From contig JAJQBM010000039.1 in NCBI GenBank assembly GCA_021203285.1, forward strand, positions 1 to 8,927: a stretch of DNA of 8,927 nt, written 5' to 3'. Shown here one piece after another: positions 1 to 7,199 of the stretch (its first letter is position 1; each line of letters starts with the position of its first letter). The notes under the pieces are model-generated. The model was not told the DNA's origin, did no database searches, and was given only the letters and a program-made list of their open reading frames with translations. A program made the position numbers and the translations under genes. The DNA is from Clostridiales bacterium. Its GTDB lineage: Bacteria > Bacillota > Clostridia > Lachnospirales > Lachnospiraceae.

Positions 1-73
1 ATACCATTGCCGCGGCTTTTATGTCAAGCATCTGTAAAAAACGAAAAAATGCCCGGAAATCACGACCCACAAC

Positions 74-102
74 TTGTAAAACCCTATTGAATTTGCTAAA
101 AT
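74..102 (+). promoter_or_regulatory. Sigma-A-type promoter for the pfk-led operon
   Basis: A -35 box TTGTAA (74-79) lies 17 bases before a -10 box TAAAAT (97-102), and the -10 is extended by TGC at 94-96. The expected transcription start is near 109, leaving a leader of about 52 bases before the pfk ATG. Two A-tracts (36-41 and 44-49) lie upstream and could act as a distal UP-like element; that part is inference. No riboswitch-like structure is evident in the short leader. Confidence 0.7.
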
Positions 103-145
103 CTTGGGAGTGGGTAACGATATATCCCGCAGAATGTGAAAGATG

Positions 146-153
146 AAGGAGGA
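146..153 (+). promoter_or_regulatory. Ribosome binding site fixing the pfk start
   Basis: AAGGAGGA sits 7 bases before the ATG at 161. An in-frame ATG at 143 would place this site inside the coding sequence and has no comparable site of its own. The family's conserved N-terminus (MKRIGMLTSGGD) also begins at 161. Confidence 0.85.
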
Positions 154-160
154 AGCTCGC

Positions 161-1234
161 ATGAAACGAATCGGTATGTTGACCAGCGGCGGGGATTGCC
201 AGGCTTTAAATGCGGCGATGCGCGGCGTGGTGAAGGGGCTTTCCACCGGCGGTGATGAGCTGGAGATTTACGGATTTTACGATGGATACAGAGGACTGAT
301 TTACAGTGATTACAGATATCTGACAGCCCGGGATTTTTCCGGCATCCTGACAAAGGGCGGGACAATCCTCGGCACATCGCGGCAGCCGTTTAAGGAGATG
401 CGGATACCGGACGAGAATGGTCTGGACAAAGTGGAGGCGATGAAACACACCTACCACAAGCTGAATCTGGACTGTCTGGTGATTCTCGGCGGAAACGGGA
501 CGCAGAAGACGGCCAACCTGCTCCGGGAGGAGGGGCTGAATGTCCTGCATCTGCCGAAGACGATCGACAATGATATCTGGGGGACGGACATTACGTTCGG
601 ATTCCAGAGCGCGCTGAATATTGCGACGAACACCATTGACTGCATTCACACAACGGCGGCTTCCCATAACCGGGTGTTTATCGTGGAAGTCATGGGACAC
701 AAGGTGGGCTGGCTTCCACTCCACGCAGGGATTGCGGGCGGCGCCGACATTATCCTGATTCCGGAAATCCCGTATAAGATTGATAAGATTGTGGATGCGG
801 TAGACCGCAGGACGCGGCAGGGCAAAGGATTTACGATTCTGACGGTTGCGGAGGGCGCGATCTCCGTGGAGAACGCAAAGCTTTCCAAGAAAGAGTTTAA
901 GGAGATGGTGCAGAGTGTGAAGTACCCCTCTGTCTCCTACGAGGTGGCGGATCAGATCGGGCAGATGACCGGCCGCGAGGTGCGTGTGACGGTTCCCGGG
1001 CATATGCAGCGCGGCGGCAGTCCCTGTGCGTTCGACCGGGTGCTCTGCACGCAGCTGGGCGCGGCGGCGGCGCAGGCCATTGAGGACAGGGATTTCGGAT
1101 ACATGATCGGGATGGTAAGCGGGCAGACGACGCGGGTTCCCTTAAGTGAGGCGGCCGGAAAGTTAAAGACCGTGGATCCGGATTGTCAGCTAGTCCAGGA
1201 GGCCAAAAAAATAGGTATTTGTTTCGGAGACTAA
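161..1234 (+). CDS. pfkA: 6-phosphofructokinase, PFK-A superfamily, 'mixed' active-site type
   Basis: Phosphorylates fructose 6-phosphate to fructose 1,6-bisphosphate in the cytosol, the committed step of glycolysis. The 357-residue protein (from the ATG at 161) carries the expected motifs in order: TSGGD at residues 8-12, the nucleotide-loop GGNGT at 110-114, PKTIDND at 132-138 with the catalytic aspartate D136, SHNR with R171, EVMG at 176-179, AEG with E231, GRE with R272, and GHMQRGGSP at 280-288 with H281 and R284. By alignment to E. coli PfkA the residue at position 104 is Gly (G113, ATP-type) whereas the residue at 124 is Lys (K133, PPi-type), the 'mixed' group III combination. The usual Mg-binding Asp103 is Asn (N112). 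It is longer than the roughly 320-residue E. coli enzyme, with extra sequence around 238-265. ATP is the likely phosphoryl donor, but this is inferred. It is the first gene of the block, 29 bases ahead of dnaX with no terminator between. Confidence 0.95.
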   Translation: MKRIGMLTSGGDCQALNAAMRGVVKGLSTGGDELEIYGFYDGYRGLIYSDYRYLTARDFSGILTKGGTILGTSRQPFKEMRIPDENGLDKVEAMKHTYHKLNLDCLVILGGNGTQKTANLLREEGLNVLHLPKTIDNDIWGTDITFGFQSALNIATNTIDCIHTTAASHNRVFIVEVMGHKVGWLPLHAGIAGGADIILIPEIPYKIDKIVDAVDRRTRQGKGFTILTVAEGAISVENAKLSKKEFKEMVQSVKYPSVSYEVADQIGQMTGREVRVTVPGHMQRGGSPCAFDRVLCTQLGAAAAQAIEDRDFGYMIGMVSGQTTRVPLSEAAGKLKTVDPDCQLVQEAKKIGICFGD

Positions 1235-1263
1235 CAGGCGTTTCGGAAAGTGAGGAGCCGAAG

Positions 1264-2847
1264 ATGTCATATACGGCTTTATACAGAAAGTACCGGCCGG
1301 AGGATTTCACCGATGTCCGGGGGCAGGACCACATTGTCAAAACGTTAAAAAATCAGATCAAAGCCGACAGGGTCGGCCATGCGTACCTGTTTTGCGGTAC
1401 ACGCGGTACGGGGAAGACGACGGTGGCGAAAATTTTTGCCAAGGCGGGCAACTGTCAGCACCCGGTGGACGGCAATCCCTGCGGGGAATGCGCCATGTGC
1501 CGGGCAATTCAGAACGGTACTTCCATGAATGTCATCGAGATCGACGCGGCTTCCAACAACGGCGTGGACGATATCCGGCAGATTCGGGAGGAGGTTGCCT
1601 ACTCTCCCACGGAGGGTCGGTATAAGGTCTATATCATCGATGAGGTTCACATGCTCTCAGGTCCGGCGTTTAACGCGTTTTTAAAGACGTTGGAGGAGCC
1701 ACCGGCCTATGTGATCTTTTTGCTGGCGACGACAGAGGTTCACAAGATTCCGGTCACGATTCTGTCCCGCTGCCAGCGGTATGATTTTCGGCGGATTATC
1801 ATTGACACGATTGCGGACCGGCTGCGCGAGCTGCTGGATCGGGAAGGTGTGGAGGCGGAGGACGCCGCGGTCCGCTATGTGGCCAGAGCGGCGGACGGGT
1901 CTATGCGGGACGCGCTGAGCCTGATGGAGCAGTGCATCGCGTTTTATCTCGGGGAAACGCTCACCTACGACCATGTGCTGGAGGTGCTCGGCGCGGTGGA
2001 CACGGAGGTGTTCAGCCGGCTGCTGCGGGCGATTTATGCGAAGGATGTGACAGCCTCCATCCATATTCTGGAGGAGATGATCATACAGGGCAGGGAGCCG
2101 GGACAGTTTGTGACCGACTTTACATGGTATCTGCGCAATCTGCTTTTGGTGAAGTGCACGGACCGGCTGGAGGATGTTCTGGATATGTCCAGTGAGAATC
2201 TGGCGCTCCTTAGGGAAGAGGCGGATATGATCGAAAATGAGGTAATCATGCGGTATATCCGGCAGTTTTCGGAGCTGTCTGCACAGCTACGCTACGCTAC
2301 ACAGAAGAGGGTTCTCATAGAGATCGCTTTTATCAGACTGTGCCGCCCGTCGATGGAGAGCGGGCAGGACGCGCTGGCGGACCGGGTCGCTTATCTGGAA
2401 CAGCAGATGGAAAAGGGAATGATCCCCGCGGCGGCTGCAGCGGGGACGGCAGGAGCAGCGCACGGTTCGGATTCCGTTTCCGCCAAAAGGACGGCGCCGC
2501 CGAAACCGACGATGCCGAAGGCGATTCCGGAGGATGTAAAACAGGTGGTGAAGCAGTGGCGCGCGATCATCGCGGAGATGGGCGGACGGGCGCATGTTCA
2601 TCTGGGGAAAGCGAAGCTCAGTCTGGGCGGAGATAACCGGCTGATGCTTGTGTTTGACGACGAGATGGATTACAATTATGCGGCGGATGAGACGCATAAG
2701 CAGGAAATTACGGATCAGATTTCGAGACGGATCGGCAAGGAGATCTCCGTTCATGTTCAGAAAAATGAGAGCGGGAAGCCGGCCGGGGAGGTCTATCCCG
2801 ATTTGGAACAGATCATACACATGGAAATAGAGATAGAGGACATTTGA
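1264..2847 (+). CDS. dnaX: DNA polymerase III subunit gamma/tau (clamp loader ATPase)
   Basis: AAA+ subunit of the clamp loader, which opens the beta sliding clamp and ties the polymerase to the replisome. The 527-residue protein shows the DnaX N-terminus ([12 protein letters not shown]), Walker [10 protein letters not shown] at 45-53, a four-cysteine zinc module (C64, C73, C76, C79), Walker B IIDEVH at 124-129, sensor 1 LLATTE at 153-158, the SRC motif with its arginine finger at 168-170, and sensor 2 GSMRDALS at 212-219. A collar region follows, then an Ala/Pro-rich linker (about 389-420), a small tau-type C-terminal domain and an acidic tail. The start at 1264 is set by GAGGAG at 1252-1257; the frame is open further upstream but overlaps the end of pfk. 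I see no convincing A-rich slippery heptamer with a following stem in the second half, so a separate gamma product by frameshifting is not supported. ebfC follows after 14 bases. Confidence 0.97.
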   Translation: MSYTALYRKYRPEDFTDVRGQDHIVKTLKNQIKADRVGHAYLFCGTRGTGKTTVAKIFAKAGNCQHPVDGNPCGECAMCRAIQNGTSMNVIEIDAASNNGVDDIRQIREEVAYSPTEGRYKVYIIDEVHMLSGPAFNAFLKTLEEPPAYVIFLLATTEVHKIPVTILSRCQRYDFRRIIIDTIADRLRELLDREGVEAEDAAVRYVARAADGSMRDALSLMEQCIAFYLGETLTYDHVLEVLGAVDTEVFSRLLRAIYAKDVTASIHILEEMIIQGREPGQFVTDFTWYLRNLLLVKCTDRLEDVLDMSSENLALLREEADMIENEVIMRYIRQFSELSAQLRYATQKRVLIEIAFIRLCRPSMESGQDALADRVAYLEQQMEKGMIPAAAAAGTAGAAHGSDSVSAKRTAPPKPTMPKAIPEDVKQVVKQWRAIIAEMGGRAHVHLGKAKLSLGGDNRLMLVFDDEMDYNYAADETHKQEITDQISRRIGKEISVHVQKNESGKPAGEVYPDLEQIIHMEIEIEDI

Positions 2848-2861
2848 AAGGAGCGACAGCA

Positions 2862-3209
2862 ATGGCAAAGGGAAAAGGCGGTTATCCGGGCGGCATGCCG
2901 GGCAACATGAACAACCTGATGAAGCAGGCGCAGCGGATGCAGCGCCAGATGGAAGAGGCGACAAAGGAGCTGGAGGAGAAGGAAGTGACGGCGACTGCCG
3001 GAGGAGGAGCCGTCGAGGTGACGGTGTCCGGTAAAAAAGAGGTCGTGAAGGTAAAGCTGGCCGAGGAGGTCGTAGATCCGGATGATATTGAGATGCTGGA
3101 GGATCTGATCATGGCGGCGGTCAATGAGGCGCTGCGTCAGATGGAGGATCTCTCGCAGGAGTCCATGAACAAGATCACCGGAGGATTAGGCGGAGGATTT
3201 CCATTCTGA
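2862..3209 (+). CDS. ebfC: YbaB/EbfC family nucleoid-associated protein
   Basis: Small DNA-binding protein of 115 residues, expected to form dimers and coat the nucleoid; the exact role in this family is not settled. The sequence shows a Gly/Met-rich N-terminus (residues 4-18), a long charged helix [20 protein letters not shown] (18-37), a central beta sheet with the family-typical [11 protein letters not shown] (48-57), [12 protein letters not shown] (71-82), a C-terminal helix and a GGLGGGFPF end. The ATG at 2862 is chosen because AAAGGAG (2847-2853) sits 8 bases ahead; the upstream TTG at 2844 would put that site inside the gene and overlap the dnaX stop. Its position between dnaX and recR is the classic conserved order. 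The Gly codons near the end also supply the recR ribosome binding site. Confidence 0.95.
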   Translation: MAKGKGGYPGGMPGNMNNLMKQAQRMQRQMEEATKELEEKEVTATAGGGAVEVTVSGKKEVVKVKLAEEVVDPDDIEMLEDLIMAAVNEALRQMEDLSQESMNKITGGLGGGFPF

Positions 3210-3805
3210 TGGATTACTATAGCAAGCAGATCAGCGAGCTGATCGAGGAGCTGTCGTCGCTTCCAGGTATCGGCAGCAAGACGGCTCAGCGGCTGGCGTT
3301 TCATATTTTAAACATGCCGGCAGACCGCGTGGAGCATCTGGCGGATACGCTGGTGAATGCGCGGCACAATGTCCGGTACTGTAAAACCTGCTGTACACTG
3401 ACCGATGCGCAGGAGTGCCCGATCTGCCGGAATCCGGCGCGTGACCATCAGACGATCATGGTTGTGGAGAACCCCCGTGATCTGGCGGCTTATGAGAAAA
3501 CCGGGAAGTACGAGGGGGTTTATCACGTCCTTCACGGCGCGATCTCGCCCATGCTGGGGATCGGACCGTCTGATATTCGGCTCAAGGAGCTGATCCAGCG
3601 GCTAGAGGGGGATGTGAAAGAGGTGATCATCGCCACGAATTCCAGTCTGGAGGGAGAGACCACGGCGATGTACATTAGCAAGCTGATCAAGCCCACGGGC
3701 ATCCGGGTCTCGCGCATTGCCAGCGGAGTGCCGGTCGGAGGCGATCTGGAATATATCGATGAAGTCACCCTGCTCCGCGCTTTAGAGGGCAGAGTTGATT
3801 TATAA
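3209..3805 (+). CDS. recR: Recombination mediator protein RecR
   Basis: Component of the RecFOR pathway: a ring-forming protein that works with RecO (and RecF) to load RecA on SSB-coated single-stranded gaps. The 198-residue length is standard. Visible are a helix-hairpin-helix [20 protein letters not shown] at 15-34, a four-cysteine zinc module (C58, C61, C70, C73), a Toprim domain beginning at VVENPRD (85-91; acidic E87 and D91), [10 protein letters not shown] at 144-153, and the C-terminal [18 protein letters not shown] at 171-188. The ATG shares one base with the ebfC stop (TGATG at 3207-3211), and GGAGGA (3192-3197) precedes it by 11 bases, so the two genes are probably translationally coupled. 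A 24-base gap separates it from transketolase. Confidence 0.97.
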   Translation: MDYYSKQISELIEELSSLPGIGSKTAQRLAFHILNMPADRVEHLADTLVNARHNVRYCKTCCTLTDAQECPICRNPARDHQTIMVVENPRDLAAYEKTGKYEGVYHVLHGAISPMLGIGPSDIRLKELIQRLEGDVKEVIIATNSSLEGETTAMYISKLIKPTGIRVSRIASGVPVGGDLEYIDEVTLLRALEGRVDL

Positions 3806-3806
3806 T
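3801..3806 (+). promoter_or_regulatory. Possible internal -10 element ahead of transketolase
   Basis: A perfect TATAAT overlaps the recR stop codon, 24 bases before the transketolase ATG. No recognisable -35 lies 16-18 bases upstream and there is no TGn extension, so it may simply be the Leu-stop codon pair. If used, it would allow transketolase expression independent of pfk. Confidence 0.25.
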
Positions 3807-3829
3807 GTGATAAATAAGGGAGGAAGACC

Positions 3830-4666
3830 ATGACAAAAACAGAGCTTGAGAAAGTCGCAGTAGAGGTGCGGAAGGGGATTGTCACTGCGGTACACAGTGC
3901 GAAGTCCGGCCATCCGGGAGGATCCTTGTCGGCGGCGGATATTTTTACGTATCTTTATTTTACGGAGATGAATATCGATCCGGCGGATCCGAAAAAGGCG
4001 GACCGCGACCGTTTTGTCCTCTCCAAAGGACATACCGCGCCGGGGCTTTATTCCGTGCTGGCACAGCGGGGCTATTTCCCGAAGGAGGAGCTTGAGAATC
4101 TGCGTCACGTCGGTTCTTACCTTCAGGGACATCCGGACATGAAGCACATTCCGGGCGTGGATATGTCCAGCGGTTCCCTCGGACAGGGCTTTTCCGCTGC
4201 CGTGGGAATGGCTCTTGCCGGAAAGATGGACGGAAAGGATTATCGGGTGTATGCCCTCGCCGGTGACGGTGAGATTCAGGAGGGGCAGATCTGGGAGGCG
4301 GCCATGTTTGCCGGCCACCGCAAGCTGGACAACCTTGTGCTGATCGTGGACAACAACGGTCTTCAGATCGACGGGCGGATTGACGATGTCTGCTCTCCGT
4401 ATCCGATTGATGAGAAGCTGGAGGCGTTTCAGTTCCATGTAATCCGGATCAACGGAAATGATTTTGACGAGATCGCGGCGGCCTTCCGGGAAGCGCGGGA
4501 GACAAAGGGACAGCCCACCGCCATCGTTGCAAGGACGGTAAAAGGAAAGGGCGTTTCCTATATGGAGGATCAGGTGGGATGGCACGGCAAGGCTCCGAAT
4601 GATGAGGAGTATGCGATCGCCATGAAAGAATTGGAGAAAGCGGGGGAAGAGATATGCCGGAAGTAA
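3830..4666 (+). CDS. Transketolase, N-terminal (thiamine-diphosphate-binding) subunit
   Basis: First half of a two-polypeptide transketolase, which moves two-carbon units between sugar phosphates in the non-oxidative pentose phosphate pathway. The 278 residues match the N-terminal domain of full-length enzymes: SGHPGGSLSAADI at 26-38, DRDRFVLSKGHTAPGLY at 58-74 with H68, SSGSLGQGFS at 113-122, and the ThDP/Mg motif running from GDG (145-147) to NN (175-176), ending with WHGKAPN at 251-257. The ATG follows AGGGAGGA (3817-3824) by 5 bases. The reading frame overlaps the C-terminal subunit by 13 bases, implying coupled, near-stoichiometric synthesis. A split DXP synthase-like enzyme or dihydroxyacetone synthase is the alternative, but the motifs and partner fit split transketolase best. 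Confidence 0.93.
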   Translation: MTKTELEKVAVEVRKGIVTAVHSAKSGHPGGSLSAADIFTYLYFTEMNIDPADPKKADRDRFVLSKGHTAPGLYSVLAQRGYFPKEELENLRHVGSYLQGHPDMKHIPGVDMSSGSLGQGFSAAVGMALAGKMDGKDYRVYALAGDGEIQEGQIWEAAMFAGHRKLDNLVLIVDNNGLQIDGRIDDVCSPYPIDEKLEAFQFHVIRINGNDFDEIAAAFREARETKGQPTAIVARTVKGKGVSYMEDQVGWHGKAPNDEEYAIAMKELEKAGEEICRK

Positions 4667-5592
4667 AAAAGATTGCGACGAGAGAAAGCTACGGGAACGC
4701 TCTGGCGGAGCTCGGAAAAGAATATGATAATCTGGTTGTTCTGGACGCGGATCTGGCCGGTGCGACGAAGACCGGCGTTTTCAAAAAAGCATTTCCGGAT
4801 CGCCACATCGACTGCGGGATTGCGGAGGCGAATATGATGGGGATTGCGGCCGGGCTGGCTACCTGCGGGAAGGTACCCTTCGCAAGCACGTTTGCCATGT
4901 TTGCGGCCGGGCGTGCGTTCGAGCAGGTGCGCAATTCTATCGGATATCCCCATCTGAATGTCAAGATCGGCGCGACGCACGCGGGCATTTCGGTTGGCGA
5001 GGACGGCGCGACCCACCAGTGTAATGAGGATCTGGCGCTGATGCGCGTGATTCCCGGCATGGTGGTCATCAATCCGTGCGACGATGTGGAGGCGCGGGCG
5101 GCGGTCCGTGCGGCGTATGAGTATGTGGGTCCGGTTTATCTGCGCTTCGGCCGGCTTGCAGTTCCGGTGATCAACGATGAGGAAAGTTATCGTTTTGAGA
5201 TCGGAAAGGGGGTCACGCTCCGGCAGGGCAAGAGCGTCACGATCATCGCGACGGGACTCTGCGTCAGCGAATCTTTGGAAGCGGCGAAGCTTCTGGAGGC
5301 GGACGGTATCGATGCGGAGGTCATCAATATCCATACGATCAAGCCGTTGGATGAGGAGCTGGTTCTCGCTTCCGCGGCGAAGACCGGCAAGGTGGTCACG
5401 GTAGAAGAACACTCTGTGATCGGCGGGCTGGGAAGCGCGGTCTGCGATCTTCTCAGCGAGAAGGCGCCGACGAGAGTGATGAAGATCGGCATCAACGACC
5501 AGTTCGGCGAGTCCGGCCCGGCAGCGGCGCTGATTCGGAAATACGGTCTGGACGCGGAAAGTATCTACAAAAAAGTCAGGGCTTTTGCATAA
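4654..5592 (+). CDS. Transketolase, C-terminal (pyrimidine-binding) subunit
   Basis: Second half of the split transketolase, 312 residues. It supplies the pyrimidine-binding domain, including the glutamate that activates the cofactor (E58 in CGIAEANMMG, 54-63), and the C-terminal domain. Also visible are VLDADLAGATKTG at 29-41, FASTFAMFAAGRAFEQVRN at 76-94, GATHAGISVGEDGATHQ at 106-122 with H121 in the substrate-side GATHQ, and VEEHSVIGGLGSAV at 250-263. The ATG lies inside the end of the preceding gene; GGGGGA at 4642-4647 is 6 bases upstream. A terminator follows 25 bases after the stop, so this is the last gene of the block. The active site is expected to form at the interface with the partner subunit, by analogy with intact transketolase. 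Confidence 0.93.
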   Translation: MPEVKKIATRESYGNALAELGKEYDNLVVLDADLAGATKTGVFKKAFPDRHIDCGIAEANMMGIAAGLATCGKVPFASTFAMFAAGRAFEQVRNSIGYPHLNVKIGATHAGISVGEDGATHQCNEDLALMRVIPGMVVINPCDDVEARAAVRAAYEYVGPVYLRFGRLAVPVINDEESYRFEIGKGVTLRQGKSVTIIATGLCVSESLEAAKLLEADGIDAEVINIHTIKPLDEELVLASAAKTGKVVTVEEHSVIGGLGSAVCDLLSEKAPTRVMKIGINDQFGESGPAAALIRKYGLDAESIYKKVRAFA

Positions 5593-5617
5593 GAGTCCAC
5601 AATCAGACAGGAGAACA

Positions 5618-5647
5618 GGCCGTGGCGGCAACGCCATGGGCCTTTTT
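5618..5647 (+). terminator. Intrinsic terminator after transketolase
   Basis: The stem GGCC-G-TGGCG (5618-5627) pairs with CGCCA-TG-GGCC (5632-5642), with one G.U pair and a single-base bulge. A GCAA tetraloop (5628-5631, GNRA type) closes it and TTTTT (5643-5647) follows directly. It sits 25 bases after the transketolase stop and before the next promoter candidate, so it probably ends the pfk-to-tkt transcript. Confidence 0.75.
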
Positions 5648-5712
5648 GCCGTGTCCGGGCGGAATTTGCGATTTCTTCCGGCATAAAATGGCAAAATGTG
5701 CATACGGTCCTG

Positions 5713-5721
5713 TGGTACGAT
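5713..5721 (+). promoter_or_regulatory. Weak extended -10 promoter candidate for the LysM gene
   Basis: TGG TACGAT has the TGn extension and four of six -10 matches, about 50 bases ahead of the ATG at 5771. No clear -35 is present 16-18 bases upstream. The gap 5648-5770 must hold some promoter if the terminator is efficient; TAAAAT at 5684-5689 is another possible -10, also without a good -35. Confidence 0.3.
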
Positions 5722-5770
5722 CTGGAAAACTATGGATTCCGGGAATCGCAGAACAGGAGTGTGTGACAAT

Positions 5771-7102
5771 ATGGGAAATGAAAACAGAAATGACATAACA
5801 CTGCCTAGAAACATCAGGCAGATCGGAGCGTTTGACGGAAAGTATCGGGTGTATATCGAGGATTTTGTCTACACCTATGTACACCGTTTCATTCACCAGA
5901 GACGGCACAGCAAGACCGTGCTGGCGGCGGTTCTCTTGGGAAGGTCTGTTTCCGGTGGAGACCGGGAGTATATTTTTATCAGCGGCGCGCAGAAGGTGGA
6001 TTTCGGATCTGCGGAGGAGATGCCGGGATTTTCGGAGCCAAAGCAGCCTATCGGGGCGGCGGAGGAGCTACGGGAAGAGCGGGAATTCGCGCAGGAGAGA
6101 GGAGCGGAAAAGATACAGGCTGAGTTCTGGGACAGGGTTTATCAGCGGATCAAGCAGTCCTTTGAGGAGGTGGACGTTCTGGGGTGGTATTTCAATCTGG
6201 ACGGAAGCTGTCTGGCAATCAGCCCGCAGGTGCAGCAGTTTTTTGAATCCACATTCCGGAAGGGGTCGCGGTTTTTATATCTCGAGGACTGTCTGGAGCA
6301 GGAGGATGCCTTTTTTGTTCAGGAGCAGCACAAGCTCCAGAGGCTGTCCGGCTACGCGGTATACTATGAGAGAAATCCGCAGATGCAGCAGTTTATGATT
6401 GAGGAGAAGGAACGGCTGACGCCAAAGCCTCTGCGTGAGGATATCCAACAGCGGGAGCGGGATGACGTGGTGCAGAATTACCGTGCGATTATGAGCAAGC
6501 TCAACGAAAAGCCGCCGAAACGAAAGCTTCAGCCGGCGCTTTATCTGGCGGGCGCTGCGGTGATGGTGATTGCGGCGGCGACGGCTGTCACACAGATCGG
6601 GAGCTACCAGAATCTGAAGCTGCTGCAGCAGACGATGCAGACGCTGTCCGGAGCGGTGGATGCGGAGGATCCGGATGCTGCCGCGGAAGATACGACGGCA
6701 ACGGATGATGCGGAGAGCGACAGCGCGGACGCTGAGGCGGCGGATGATTCCGGAGATGTGAGTGCCGTTGCGGCGGAGGACAGCTTGGCATCGGATGCGG
6801 ATGCGTCGGGGAGTGAGGGCACGGCCGCCGCGGAGGAGACGGATGTTTTGACAGCCGATGTGACAGCGGAAGCAGCAGAAGAGACGGCACAAAATTCAGA
6901 CACATCGACAGAAACCGGTACAGAGACTGCGGAGACGGGAACCGCCCTGCCGGACTACTACGTTGTGCAAAAAGGGGACAATCTGATGGCGATCAGCCAG
7001 TCTGTCTATAATACGACGGTAAAGGTCGATGAGATCTGCGCGTTGAACGGGATCGAGGATATGAACATGATCTACGAGGGACAGACGCTGCTGCTCCCTT
7101 AG
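5771..7102 (+). CDS. Membrane-anchored LysM protein with MPN/JAB-like cytosolic domain
   Basis: Single-pass protein of 443 residues with no assigned function. Residues 1-250 are predicted cytosolic. Within them, 27-75 (including VLLG at 54-57) and 134-200 (VLGWYFNLDG at 136-145, S151, then FLYLED and YAVYY strands) look like an MPN/JAB domain, with a charged helical insertion at about 97-131. The metal-site positions of that family are not kept: F141 and L143 replace the two histidines. A basic KPPKRK (247-252) precedes the membrane span (about 254-276), which by the positive-inside rule puts the C-terminus outside. A low-complexity Asp/Glu/Ala/Thr/Ser linker (about 296-393) leads to one LysM domain (396-443: YYVVQKGDNLMAIS to GQTLLLP) expected to bind peptidoglycan. 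AGGAG at 5755-5759, 11 bases ahead, supports ATG 5771 over upstream in-frame ATGs at 5696 and 5732. The LysM and topology calls are firm; the MPN call is inference. Confidence 0.88.
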   Translation: MGNENRNDITLPRNIRQIGAFDGKYRVYIEDFVYTYVHRFIHQRRHSKTVLAAVLLGRSVSGGDREYIFISGAQKVDFGSAEEMPGFSEPKQPIGAAEELREEREFAQERGAEKIQAEFWDRVYQRIKQSFEEVDVLGWYFNLDGSCLAISPQVQQFFESTFRKGSRFLYLEDCLEQEDAFFVQEQHKLQRLSGYAVYYERNPQMQQFMIEEKERLTPKPLREDIQQRERDDVVQNYRAIMSKLNEKPPKRKLQPALYLAGAAVMVIAAATAVTQIGSYQNLKLLQQTMQTLSGAVDAEDPDAAAEDTTATDDAESDSADAEAADDSGDVSAVAAEDSLASDADASGSEGTAAAEETDVLTADVTAEAAEETAQNSDTSTETGTETAETGTALPDYYVVQKGDNLMAISQSVYNTTVKVDEICALNGIEDMNMIYEGQTLLLP

Positions 7103-7137
7103 AGGGAGGCGGATCCGGAGCCGGCGGGAAAATCCAT

Positions 7138-7166
7138 TTGTAATAAAGGCGGCTTTGTGATATATC
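7138..7166 (+). promoter_or_regulatory. Candidate promoter for the DUF5711-like gene
   Basis: TTGTAA (7138-7143) lies 17 bases before TATATC (7161-7166), with a TGA extension at 7158-7160. The architecture matches the pfk promoter (same -35 hexamer, same spacer, extended -10). The predicted start near 7173 would leave a leader of about 38 bases. The -10 matches consensus at four of six positions, so read-through from the LysM gene remains a plausible alternative or addition. Confidence 0.45.
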
Positions 7167-7199
7167 TATATAGGAGGAAACCGAAACGAGAGGAACGCC

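Noticed and set aside
9..20. GCCGCGGC followed by TTTT at the window start as an upstream terminator
   Set aside because: The palindrome has no room for a loop, and any longer stem would lie outside the window, so it cannot be judged.
106..132. Hairpin or operator in the pfk leader (GGGA...TCCC around GATATATC)
   Set aside because: Only about 4 pairs form, with mismatches in the interior; too weak to call.
143..160. Upstream ATG for pfk
   Set aside because: It would place the strong AAGGAGGA inside the gene and add residues not present in the conserved family N-terminus.
1206..1212. Run of seven A's near the end of pfk as a slippery site
   Set aside because: It is only about seven codons from the pfk stop, encodes ordinary Lys-Lys, and no downstream structure was seen.
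1264..2847. Programmed frameshift in dnaX producing a separate gamma subunit
   Set aside because: A-runs in the second half are short (for example near 2760) and none forms a convincing slippery heptamer followed by a stem. The A-run near 1346 is far too early.
2844..2861. TTG start for ebfC overlapping the dnaX stop
   Set aside because: The AAAGGAG site lies after it and is correctly spaced for the ATG at 2862.
4570..5814. Long open frame on the minus strand opposite transketolase (414 codons)
   Set aside because: It lies opposite two conserved, motif-complete genes and has an Arg/His/Leu-rich composition typical of the complement of GC-rich coding sequence. The same applies to minus-strand frames at 206-1003, 2287-2964, 3800-4585, 6275-6905 and 7697-8353.
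5832..6398. Plus-strand open frame inside the LysM gene in another phase
   Set aside because: Arg/Ser-rich out-of-phase translation of the real gene, with no ribosome binding site and no recognisable domain.
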